The position numbers and the translations under genes are program-made. A DNA stretch of 64,000 nt, from assembly GCA_035222895.1 (NCBI GenBank), contig JAVYIG010006544.1, positions 52,224 through 116,223 of the forward strand, written 5' to 3'. Positions 44,741 to 54,745 of the stretch are shown in pieces (position 1 is the first letter of the stretch; each line of letters starts with the position of its first letter). Origin of the DNA: Strongylocentrotus droebachiensis (Eukaryota > Echinodermata > Echinoidea > Camarodonta > Strongylocentrotidae). The notes under the pieces were generated by a model. The model was not told the origin of the DNA, did not search any database, and saw only the letters and a program-made list of their open reading frames with translations.

Positions 44741-45164
44741 TTTATACGACGTACATGTATACCATTTTAGAGAACAGCTCAATGTTGGATAGCCAGGCAG
44801 ATATTATATCTGACAACCTGACACGAGTTAATAACCGTGATGACTCTTAATTGAACACTTCGTCAGTATACAGTCACTCACATTACGCGGTGTATGGCGG
44901 GAAGTGCATGATACGCTGTCGGGAGATGTTCCATTTTGGTTCTGCCATCGGCTCGATCATTTGACAAACGAACTACCTTGCACTTACATTCAGTTCTTTA
45001 AAATGCCATTAACATATTTTAATCGTGTTAATGTGCAGATATTACCCAGTGGATACTTTTGTCTTACTGGGTCCCATTTCGTGAGGGATTCAGATTCATC
45101 GCAGTCCATAAATCTGGATAATTATTAGTCTACATTTCATTTCATTTCAAAGAGTATCATCACA
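44741..45164 (+). promoter_or_regulatory. Conserved 5' flank of receptor A5
   Basis: The A 5' flank; the last 50 bp (GGATAAT(T/G)ATTAGTCTACATTT) match A1 better than any other copy. Confidence 0.4.
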
Positions 45165-46118
45165 ATGAATGAAAGTACGGAACCAGCTCTTTTTGCAGAT
45201 CATCAATTTGCTGGCAAAATAGTTGTCATGGTATGTATTACTCCTTTTCTACCTTGCATAGTCATCAGCAACGCCCTGTTAGTGCTAGCAGTTTACAGAC
45301 ATTACAGCCTCCGAACACCAACCAATGCCATTATTGTGAGCCTCGCTATCTCTAATCTCCTCGACGCCCTTGTTGGGATTCCACTATATGTGTATGCAAC
45401 CGTCTTTAAATTCGACACATCGTGCTTAGCTGAAGAAAATACTCTTTACTATACTTTACCCTTGAGTGCACTATCTGGTGTTTCGTTTTTTCACATTGTG
45501 GCGTTGACTGCAGATCGATTCATAGCTGTTACGAAGCCGTTACGTTATGCCAGCCTGGTGGCGTTTAGACGCATTGCCATCGTCTTGGGATGTCTGTGGC
45601 TTCTTAATATTTTGTTTAGCATCGCCCGATCTGTTGGCTTAGCGCATGGATCACATACAAGCCAAGACCAGGAAGAAACGGACTGCGGGGCTCCCTTAAC
45701 TGGGACATTGAACGTAACCTTTACCTGGTTGATATTTTGTGTGATCGTGATTTCAATGGTTGCGTTGTTTGCCATCAATGCTTTGATTCTTCACATCGCA
45801 GTGAAACAAGCGAGAAAGATTGCGAGCCAAAGAGTAATCATCCAGTTCCAACAGCAGCAACTCCCAGTACAAGATGACCGATTGAAAGCATTTAAAACTA
45901 TCTCCCTCGTCGTGGCAGTCTTCATTATCTTCTGGTTTCCGTATCCCCTGTTTCTCATATTACAGCTTATAACGTATCAGTCACCTTTTTCTCTCATGGT
46001 ATACAACAATTCCTTCCTGGTATTGCATACAATAAGTTTGGTTGTTAATCCTATCATCTACGGCTTCAGAGATCGGGCTTTTCGAAAGGCCTTTCAAAAT
46101 ATCTTGCGTCAATTTTGA
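45165..46118 (+). CDS. Class A orphan GPCR, subfamily A, copy A5 (intact)
   Basis: 317 aa with the full A motif set (N2.50, C87/C174, DRF, W145, FWFP, NPIIY). It shares with A1 IPLYVYATVFKFD, AEENTLYYTLPL, SFFHIVAL and QLITYQSPF, and differs in ECL2/TM4 (LNILFSIARSVGLAHG, DQEETDCGAPL) and TM6 (AVFIIFWFPYPLFL). It ends RQF rather than RQL, like A6. Its 3' flank is cut short at 46714 by a deletion that removed its B partner. Confidence 0.92.
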   Translation: MNESTEPALFADHQFAGKIVVMVCITPFLPCIVISNALLVLAVYRHYSLRTPTNAIIVSLAISNLLDALVGIPLYVYATVFKFDTSCLAEENTLYYTLPLSALSGVSFFHIVALTADRFIAVTKPLRYASLVAFRRIAIVLGCLWLLNILFSIARSVGLAHGSHTSQDQEETDCGAPLTGTLNVTFTWLIFCVIVISMVALFAINALILHIAVKQARKIASQRVIIQFQQQQLPVQDDRLKAFKTISLVVAVFIIFWFPYPLFLILQLITYQSPFSLMVYNNSFLVLHTISLVVNPIIYGFRDRAFRKAFQNILRQF

Positions 46119-46714
46119 ATAACGTAGAAAACTCTCGAAGTTCGTCGTAACCCCTCCTACGCCATTTTAGCGTGTGATCTATCCAGTTTCACATCAAAGG
46201 AGCACAATTTGTCCTGGAAGTAACTTAACATTATTGCAAAACGTTAATTTACCGGGCATGTTGTAATCATAACCATGCGAGAACCTCGCTGTGGTTGCCT
46301 TAATAGTTGCGAACGAATTCATACTTCGCATTGCAGTGAAGGAGGTGAATACAATCGCAAGTCAACACGTGGTCATTTGGATGCAACAGGAACAGCAACT
46401 GCCTGTCCAAGATAACCGAAGTAACTTCACATTTATTGCAAAACATTAATTTATTTTAGCGTGAGAACCTACAAACTACAAACCTGACTGATGGCCTGTC
46501 AGAAGTAGCCGAAGTAGCAGTAGCTCTAACTTGGTTCATTGCATATCGTTGCCTCAATAGTTGCAAACACTTTCATAATTCTAAATATTAAAAGCCTCGC
46601 AGCAAGCACTGGAATTGACGATGTTTGAGGGCTTTCTCGTTTGCATGCTTCCTCGTTGTTGCAGCAAAGCTCTTGGTACGTGGGCTAGATGAAGTGAAAA
46701 CGACCCGACTTTGG
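46119..46714 (+). other. Shortened 3' flank of A5
   Basis: The A 3' flank up to CGACCCGACTTTGGG, then an abrupt junction with the SINE body. Relative to the A1 module about 8 kb (its end to SINE S2) is missing, including the B gene. Confidence 0.6.
46305..46426 (+). pseudogene. TM5 to loop-3 receptor relic after A5
   Basis: The same relic as 27994-28128: codons for FILRIAVKE, NTIASQHVVIWMQQEQQ and LPVQDNRS. Slightly shorter at its left edge. Confidence 0.7.
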
Positions 46715-46809
46715 GTCCTCTCCGGCTGACTTGGTAATGAGGAATACTGCCTTACAAAAAGGGCACTGTAGTGCATTAACTTAGTCTTGAACCCGGAACC
46801 TCTCGGTTA

Positions 46810-48845
46810 TAGCGAATGAGTTTAATAACCACTTTGCAGATATAGCGACAAATGTATGCACAAATAACACAAGGGCTAATAACCGGCTTTATTCCCATGG
46901 TGAAAAGGTTTCTGACAGAAAATTTAAATTTGTCAATGTATCTCAATCTTATGTCTTGAAACTAGTAATGTCAATGAAAACAAAAAAGTCCGTCGGGTTA
47001 GACGAAATTTCTATGTATATTCTTAAAGAGTCAATATCTGAAATGATTGAATCTTTTACCTTTTTAATCAACAAATCTTTATCGGAAGGGGTTGTGCCTG
47101 ACAAATGGAAAGTCGCAAAAGTAATACCGATACACAAAAAAGGAGATAAACTTGATTTCAATAATTATAGGCCGATCTCACTGTTGCCTTGCGCCTCTAA
47201 AGTTATGGAAAGAGTCGTTCAGCGACAATTGCTTGATTATTTAAAGTGTCATTCCTTGCTCTCCCAAAATCAGTCAGGTTTTCGTCCAAAACACTCCACC
47301 GTGACAGCACTAGCCGCAGTCACAGATGATTGGTTTTACTCTATCGATAAAGGTAATTACATTGGAACAATTTTTGTAGACTTGCAAAAAGCATTTGATA
47401 TGGTTGATCACCTAATCCTTGTATCTAAACTTGAATCTATGGGTGTAATTGGTGTAGAATTACAGTGGTTCAAACACTATTTATCAAACAGAAGAATAAG
47501 AACTTCGGTAAATAATGTCCTTTCTGATGAAAGATTAACTACGAAAGGTGTGCCGCAAGGTTCTTTACTGGGGCCCCTGTTGTTCATTATTTTTTATAAA
47601 TGACATCAATTCTGCCTTCAACACCTGCAAGGTCCATCTTTATGCAGATGATACGGTCATTTATTATTCACATAAAAATCCAAAAGTGGTGGAAAATGTT
47701 TTAAATAAAGAAATTAATAGCCTTGATGCGTGGATGAATAAAAACAACTTAAAGATCAATTACGACAAAACTGTATGCATGTTACTAGGAACACATAACA
47801 TGCTTAAAAAACAACCGCTTTTGAATATCAAAATCAAAGAACAACAGTTGTCCCAAGTAAAGAGCTTTAAATATCTCGGTGTACATGTGGATGAAAAATT
47901 AAAATGGGATGTTCACATTTAACAGACGTGTAACAAACTAAGTAAAATGGTTAGTTATTTATGTAGACTAAGACAATTTGTGAATATGTCTGAATTGAAA
48001 TTAATCTATAATTCCATCATATTACCTCACTTTGATTACGGGGATGTAGTATGGCAATCTGCCTGCAGTAGCAGTTTAATACAACTCCAAAAAATTCAAA
48101 ATAGGGCCGGTAGAATCATACTAAAAGTTAACCCTTATTCGCATACTTCTACCAGTCAAATTCATAGCTGTCTTGGTTGGCAAATGATACGTGAAAAGCA
48201 ACAAATCCATTTATTACTCCTAACTTACAAAACATTACATAACATGACCCCTGAATATTTGAAAGACATGTTTGAGTTTAAACCCTCTCCATACTCCCTC
48301 CGTAATGCACATAACCTCTCTTTACCTAAGCCAAGAACTAATTATTGTAAAAGAACTTTTGTGTACAGAGCTTCTTTTCAATATAATAAATTATCCCCTG
48401 ATTTGCGTCAACTACCCACTTTTGCCATCTTTAAGACTAACCTAAACAGACTATAATCACCTTATTGTTGTACCTCTTTATGTATGTTTATATGATGTTT
48501 GTTTTGTTTATTTGTTTGTTTTTTTGTTTTGTTTTTTCCTTTAAGTATTTGTATTATGTTTTCGACTGATACTTTGTAATTATTTTTTTTGTTAATTTTT
48601 TAATAATATATTTTGCATATTTTTTTGTTTTTTCCTTTAAGTATTTGTATTATGTTTTCGACTGATACTTTGTAATTATTTATTTTGTTAATTTTTAATA
48701 TAATGTATATTTTGCATATTGTAAACTGGCCCCATGGAAGACCAGCAGCAACAATTATAGTTGCAGCTGAATATGGGCTACCAGCCGTATGATTATTTTA
48801 TATGTATTTGTATCTGATTTTATACGGAAATAAAAACAACAACAA
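46810..48845 (+). mobile_element. 5'-truncated LINE inside SINE S6
   Basis: Holds a nearly complete RT region (separate entry), then a T-rich 3' UTR in which a stretch of about 70 bp (TTTTTTCCTTTAAGTATTTG...TTTGTTAATTTTT) occurs twice in tandem (about 48533-48603 and 48631-48700). The 3' end is AAATAAAAACAACAACAAC. No clear target duplication. Confidence 0.85.
46956..48456 (+). pseudogene. LINE reverse transcriptase with one frameshift and one stop
   Basis: First frame: KKSVGLDEIS, VIPIHKKGDKLDFNNYRPIS, QSGFRPKHST, FVDLQKAFDMVDH and GVPQGSLLGPLLF. Near 47590, in a T-run, the frame shifts by one base; the next frame has FINDINSAFN and LYADDTVIYY (catalytic), then FKYLGVHVDEKLKW. A TAA at 47920 interrupts, and the same frame continues SKMVSYLCRLRQFVNMSEL to FKTNLNRL. 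Only two lesions in 500 codons, so a recently dead copy. A different family from the RT at 35877-38081 in detail but the same broad LINE class. Confidence 0.88.
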
Positions 48846-48999
48846 CGAGACCACTGCCCTACCACTGAGCCATCGCGCTTCTTTAATTACTTTTGCCATT
48901 ACTCGTTCCAGTTTCATTACTAGTTTTTGTTGACTGGATTTCTATGTATGAAAATGCTGAGAGCAAGTTCGTGAGTTATGAAAAGCGTAGGTTTTCTTT

Positions 49000-49440
49000 C
49001 ATACGACGTACATAATTTATTCCATTTAAGGAAAACGCCCACCGTTGGATAGCCAGGCAGAGATTATAACTGACAACCTGACACGAGCTAATAACCGTGG
49101 CGACTCTTATTTGAACACTTTGTCAGTATACAGTCACTCACATTACGCGGTACATGGCAGGAATTGCATGATACGCTGTCCGGAGATGTTCCATTTTGGT
49201 TCTGCCATCGGCTCGATCATTGGACTTAACAGAAAACAAACAACCTTGCACTTACATTTAGTTCTTTCAAAATGCCATTAACAGATTTTGATCTTGTTCA
49301 TGTGCAGATATAACCCAGTGGATAATTTTGTCTTAATTAGCTTGGCCAGTCCTATTTCGTGAGAGATTCAGATTCATCGCAGTTCATCGAATTGTATTAC
49401 AACTAGTCTATTTAATTGCATTTTAAAGAGTATCATCAAA
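49000..49440 (+). promoter_or_regulatory. Conserved 5' flank of A6
   Basis: The A 5' flank; its last 70 bp (GCAGTTCATCGAATTG, TTTAATTGCATTTT, ATCATCAAAATG) match A2, without A2's 550-bp insertion. Confidence 0.4.
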
Positions 49441-50765
49441 ATGAATGAAAGTACGGAACCAGCTCTTTTTGCAGATCATCAATTTGCTGGCAAAATAGTT
49501 GTCATGGTATGTATAACTCCTCTCGTACCTTGCATCGTCGTCAGCAACGCCCTGTTAGTGCTAGCAGTTTACAGACATTACAGCCTCCGAACACCAACAA
49601 ATGTCATTATTGTGAGCCTTGCAATCTCTAATCTCCTAGACGCCCTTGTTGGGATTCCACTGAGTGTGTATGCAACCGTCTTTAAATTCGATGCATCGTG
49701 CTTGGCTGAAGAAAATACTCCTTACTATAATCTACCCTTGAGTGCACTATCTGGTGTTTCGTTTTGTCACATTGTGGCGTTGACTGCAGATCGATTCGTA
49801 GCTGTTACGAAGCCGTTACGTTACGCCAGCCTGGTGACGTTTAGACGCATTGCCATCGTCCTAGGATGTCTTTGGCTTCTTTGTATTTTGTCTAACACCG
49901 CCCGATCTGTTAGCTTAGCGCATGGATCACATACAAGTCAAGACCAAAAAGAAAGGGATTGTGGGGCGCGCTTAAAGGTAAAGACCAGTAATGGTCATGC
50001 GATTGCATTGTGAAAGAAACGTTGTGGAATCGATCAGAAAAGGTTGATCATCTAGCATCTAGCATCTGCAAGGTTCTGGAATCATCAAAATGATAAGAAA
50101 TTTGGCCCATTCTTCGTAAAGTTACAAGCACTATACACAGAAAGATGTATATGGGACTACCCTATATCTCTCACAAGACCATGAGAGAAACAAATTTACC
50201 AAATATATGAATTAGTAGGCGGTTTCCCGGCAAATTTTTTATCATCATGTCTTAGTCAAAACATATTCTTTCACATGATTGGTAATGAGAGCTTCCATTT
50301 CATTTTTTGAAATTGGGGCGTTTCCAATACTGGTCTTTACCTTTAACTGGGACATTGAACGTAACTTTTACCTGGTTTATATTTTGTGTGACCGTGATTT
50401 CAATGGTTGCGCTGCTTGCCATCAACGCTTTGATTCTTAACATCGCAGTAAAACAAGCGAGAAAGATTGCGAGTCAAAGAGTGATCATTCAGTTCCAACA
50501 GCAGCAACTCCCAGTACAAGATGACCGATTGAAAGCATTTAAGACTATCTCCCTTGTCGTGACAGTTTTCATTCTCTTCTGGTTTCCGTTTCCCATGTAT
50601 ATCATACTATGGATTACAACGTACCTATCACCTCTTACTATTATGGTATACAATCATTCCTTCTTGGTATTGCATACAATAAGTTGGATTGTTAATCCTA
50701 TCATCTACGGCTTCAGAGATCGGGCTTTTCGAAAGGCCTTTCAAAATATCTTGCGTCAATTTTGA
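49441..50765 (+). pseudogene. Subfamily A GPCR A6 interrupted by a 367-bp MITE
   Basis: Codons 1-178 (MNEST to CGARL) are normal, including N2.50, DRF, W145 and C174. A MITE (49976-50342) then breaks the frame in ECL2, with a stop at 50013. The receptor resumes at 50343 (TGTLNVTFTWFIF) and continues through TM5, loop 3, TM6 (LFWFPFP) and NPIIY to RQF. No other lesion was seen, so without the insert the copy would be full length; the insertion is recent. Splicing out of the MITE is conceivable because its left end reads AAAGGTAAAGACC, a donor-like sequence, but no acceptor is apparent at its right end. Confidence 0.88.
49976..50342. mobile_element. TTAA-target MITE inside A6
   Basis: Ends AGGTAAAGACCAGTAATGG and CCAATACTGGTCTTTACCT are inverted with one mismatch; TTAA flanks (49972-49975, 50343-50346). 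No transposase. TTAA targets are typical of piggyBac and Kolobok elements. A relative lies at 43785-44002. Confidence 0.9.
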
Positions 50766-51157
50766 ATAACGTTGTAATCTTTAGAAATTCGTCGTAACCC
50801 CTCTGACGCCATTTTAGCGTGTGATCTATCCATTGTCACATAAAAGGAGCACCTTTTGTCCTGGAAGTAACTGTACGTTTATTGCAAAACATTATTTATT
50901 TTAGCGTGAGAACCTACAAACTACAAACCTGACTGAGAACCTTTCAGAAATAGCCAAAATAGCAGTAGCCTAACTTGGTTGATTGCATATGGTTGCTTTA
51001 ATAGTTGCGAACGCGTTCATAATTCTGAATATTAAGAGCCTCGTAGCAAGCAATGGAATTGACGATGTTTTAGGGCTTTCTCGTTTGCATGCTTCCTCGT
51101 TGGTGTATCAAAGCCCTCGGTGCGTGGGCTAGATGAAGTGAAAACGACCCGACTTTG
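50766..51157 (+). other. Shortened 3' flank of A6
   Basis: The A 3' flank to CGACCCGACTTTG, where it joins a spacer that in the A2 module lies about 2 kb further on (GATAAGTGG...). The TM5-like relic is at about 50985-51050. Confidence 0.5.
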
Positions 51158-52409
51158 ATAATAAGATGATAAGTGGAAACGATAAATGTTTAATCTGATT
51201 TAAATGAGATTTTATGTCAGTTGCAGTCAGCCTGTTTGATTATTGAAGCAAGGAACAAAGTAATGTGTCAAATGGATATCTAGGCTAAAATGACGTGAAA
51301 CATAACTATAATCATCCCCGCAATCTGGTGCTTGTATCTGTGATTGTTCATAGGTGATGAGCAATATTGAACAGTCATATCTCCTCCGGGGTTAGAGGAA
51401 CATGTATGTACTGTAATTGCACATTCAAAGGTCAATTAAAACCATTTTATTTAGACAGTTTGGTTGTCTTGTATCCTTAGGTTCTGAATAACCTGTTCTG
51501 TTGGTCACTTTATGCTTGCACTCTATAACTTTGATGCTTATTGTGCACAAACCTGTTCATTTGCGTTGTATTAAGATAACAAATTCTTGAATTAAGCTGT
51601 CATTTTAATCGCATAAAATCTATTCAGGATCATAATCAGGATCCATGCGTGTTTTTTTAAGATGTCATGTGTCATTGATTTGTTAAGTGCGTTCGCATAT
51701 TGAAAGAACGTCAGAAGCATTGATTATCATTGACACAAATTGCTATTTATTCTTGATGCCATGTCAATATATACATGTATAGTTAGGAAAACAAACTGGC
51801 CTTTGTGGTCTTCTGTGGGTCTTTTCTTTAACATATTTCTTTATATTGTTCGTATTGGGTTTCTTAGATCTAACGAACATTTATAGCCAGAATGATTGTT
51901 GAAATGCAAAAAACAATGATGGGCCCTAAAACATAACATGTAAGCACTTTGGGTACAGTTCATAAAAAGATCAGTCGGTGACATCGTCTAAGTATCAAAC
52001 TTTACTTAGGAATCCGATTGAAAAACAAAAAACGAGGTGAACACCATTTGCTTGTTCGATTTGTCTGTGTGCTTAACAGAATAGCATGTTTGGGGTTGTG
52101 TGTCCTGGTTACTTAATACTAATAGATATAATGCTTTCTCTCATGCCTTTGAAATTGATTACAAATATTCATCAAATAGCACTAAAACCACATGAATATT
52201 TGTCCTGTATAATATTATATAACATCAGTCTTAAAATATTTATGAAATATTGGATGTAAACTTCTTCAAATTAATGGCTGTTTTTAATCAACTCTCCGGA
52301 TACAAACCATTTCCCGACACACAACTTCTGGTTACAATTAATGGGGATGAGAATCATAGTAATGTGAATGACCCGAACCATATTTCGTTTGAATGAAGAA
52401 GGCCAACTC
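51158..52409. other. Module spacer, counterpart of 14371-16109
   Basis: No gene supported. Contains the empty mariner site near 51768 and the conserved hairpin near 51381. Confidence 0.5.
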
Positions 52410-52920
52410 AAGAGAGAGAGAGAGAGAGAGAGAGGAAGAGATAAAGTGGAGTGTGTGCGCGCGGGTGTGTGTGCGTGAGATATATATATATATATATGGA
52501 TTCCTTTGTAATTAGTGAGTCTTCGTCAATTTTTGTTTGTAGAACCCAAAAATGTTGGTTTAACATTGTTTCTCTTGACAACGTCAGTGCTGTCGTGAGT
52601 GTTTCCAAACATGCTGAAGATTGTGTACAAAGAATGCATGTTTGCGAGTGCATTAACGAATATGCACTGCCACAAGTTTAAATCACATTAGGATACTGAA
52701 CGATTAGATGGGTCTACAATATGAGTATTACGTCGGGAAATTGACGATTGTTATCACCACAATGCACTCCCCGTGTCCATGCTAAACATTAATGCACGCA
52801 CACTTTATCCATTTCGACGCTCCTCAGTGGCTACATTCTTGAACCCATTTTGTAATTCTTCATAAAGAAGGCATGACGGGATTTCAAAGATGACTAGGAA
52901 CACCATTAACAACCAAGTAA

Positions 52921-53087
52921 GAAAAAACGGCTTTAAGACCTCTCCGGGTGACTTAGCAATGCGGAATAGTGCCTTACCAAAGGGCACTATATAGCCCCGT
53001 ATATAGCCCATCATTTATAACATAGTCTCAAACCCGGGAATCCTCGATAACGAGACCACTGCCCTTTACCACTGAGCCATCACGCCT
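52921..53087 (-). mobile_element. tRNA-derived SINE (S7)
   Basis: Duplicate of S3 with a short internal tandem (CCCCGTATATAGCCC) and the A-box base restored (GGCTCAGTGG). Confidence 0.75.
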
Positions 53088-53190
53088 CTGTTGCTTGTTC
53101 CAGTTTCATTACTTGTTTTTGTTGACTGGATTTCTATGAATGGAAATGCTGAGAGCAAGTTCATGACTTATGAAAAGCGAAGTTTTTATT

Positions 53191-53693
53191 TTATACGACG
53201 TTCATGTAAACCATTTATAAGGGAACAGCTCAATGTTGGATAGCCAGGATAAGATTATACCTGCCAACCTAACAAGAGTCAATAACCGTGATTACTCTTA
53301 ATTGAAAACTTTGCCAGTATACAGTCACTCACATTACGCGGTGTATGGCGGGAATTGCATGATACGCTGTCCGGAGATGTTTCCATTTTGAGACTGCCAT
53401 CGGCTCGATCGATCACTGGATTTAAAAGAACACGGACAAAGTTGCACATACATTCAGTACTACACTCTTCCATAACATTTAAATCCAATTTCAAACGTGC
53501 AAATGTGCAAATATTATGCAGTGAATACTTTAATTTGTCTTAGCTTGGCAAGTCCTATTTCGTGAGAGATTCAGATTAATCGCAGTCTATGAATCTGGAT
53601 CTTCTCTAGCTTTTCATGTCTGTACCTTCTGCAAATATTTATCATGTATTTCAGCTTTTGCACAAGCTGCGCCTTGAGAAATATAAATCTTAT

Positions 53694-53728
<35 letters not shown>

Positions 53729-53758
53729 TCATTACAATTTAAAGAGTATATCATCACA
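53191..53758 (+). promoter_or_regulatory. 5' flank of pseudogene A7
   Basis: Duplicate of the A3 flank, including the retro-inserted LINE tail; (TTA)n at 53695-53727 is longer than in A3 (about 11 versus 6 units). Confidence 0.4.
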
Positions 53759-54745
53759 ATGAATGAAAGTACGGAATCAGCTCTTTCTGCAGATCATCAA
53801 TTTGCTGGCAAAATAGTTGTCATGGTATGTATTACTCCTTTTCTACCTTGCATCGTAGTCAGCAACGCCCTGTTAGTGCTAGCAGTTTACAGACATTACA
53901 GCCTCCGAACACCAACAAATGCCATTATTGTGAGCCTCGCTATCTCTAATCTCCTCGACGCCCTTGTTGGGATTCCACTGAGTGTTTATGCATCTGTCTT
54001 TAAATTCGAAGCATCGTGCTTCGCTGAAGAAAATATTCCTTACTATACTCATGGACCCTACTAGAAGGGTCCATGCTATACTCTACCCTTGAGTGCACTA
54101 TCTGGTGTTTCGTTTTGTCACATTGTGGCGTTGACTGCAGATCGATTCATAGCTGTTACGAAGCCGTTACGTTATGCCAGCCTGGTGACGTTTAGACGCA
54201 TTGCCATCGTCCTAGGATGTGTTAGGCTTCTTTGTATTTTGTTGAACACCGCCCAATCTGTTAGCTTAGCGCATGGATCAAATACAAGTCAAGACCAAAA
54301 AGAAAAGGGCTGTGGGGCACCCTTAACTGGGACAATGAGCGTAACCTTCACCTGGTTATTTGTTTGTTTGATCGTGATATCAATGGTTGCGCTGCTTGCC
54401 ATCAATGCTAAGATTCTTCACATCGCAGTGAAACAAGCGAGAAAGATTGCGAGTCAAAGAGTGATCATTCAGTTCCAACAGCAGCAACTCCCAGTACAAG
54501 ATGACCGATTGAAAGCATTTAAGACTATCTCCCTTGTCGTGACAGTCTTTATTATCTTCTGGTTTCCGTTTCCCATGTATCTCATACTATGGCTTACAAC
54601 GTACCTATCACCTTTTACTAGTATGGTACTAAACAATTCCTTTCTGGTGTTGCATACAATAAGTTTGGTTGTTTATCCTATCATCTACGGCTTCAGAGAT
54701 CGGGCTTTTCGAAACGTCTTTCAAAATATCTTGCGTCAATTGTGA
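53759..54745 (+). pseudogene. Subfamily A GPCR pseudogene A7 (palindromic insertion)
   Basis: Codons match A3, but the pre-TM3 AEENIPYYT stretch is present and then interrupted by a 33-bp insertion (a 26-bp palindrome plus a 7-bp duplication) that keeps frame yet brings a TAG at 54062. The frame then reads on from CYTLPLSALSGVSF to RQL. Two further changes hit core residues: W145 (W4.50) is Arg (CVRLLCIL), unlike A3, and NPIIY is YPIIY, shared with A3. Both copies are therefore independently disabled. Confidence 0.9.
54050..54075. repeat. 26-bp palindromic insert with 7-bp target duplication
   Basis: Perfect 10-bp arms CATGGACCCT and AGGGTCCATG around ACTAGA, flanked by CTATACT at 54043-54049 and 54076-54082. 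Absent from all other A copies. It may be a transposon excision footprint, a minimal inverted-repeat element or a hairpin-templated insertion. Confidence 0.85.

Larger units (their letters stand above)
46715..48881 (-). mobile_element. tRNA-derived SINE (S6) split by a LINE
   Basis: The SINE body runs 46715-46809 to CTCGGTTA; its remaining tRNA-like head resumes at 48846 with CGAGACCACTGCCC. The LINE 46810-48845 sits inside, within what was the anticodon-arm region. Confidence 0.8.
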
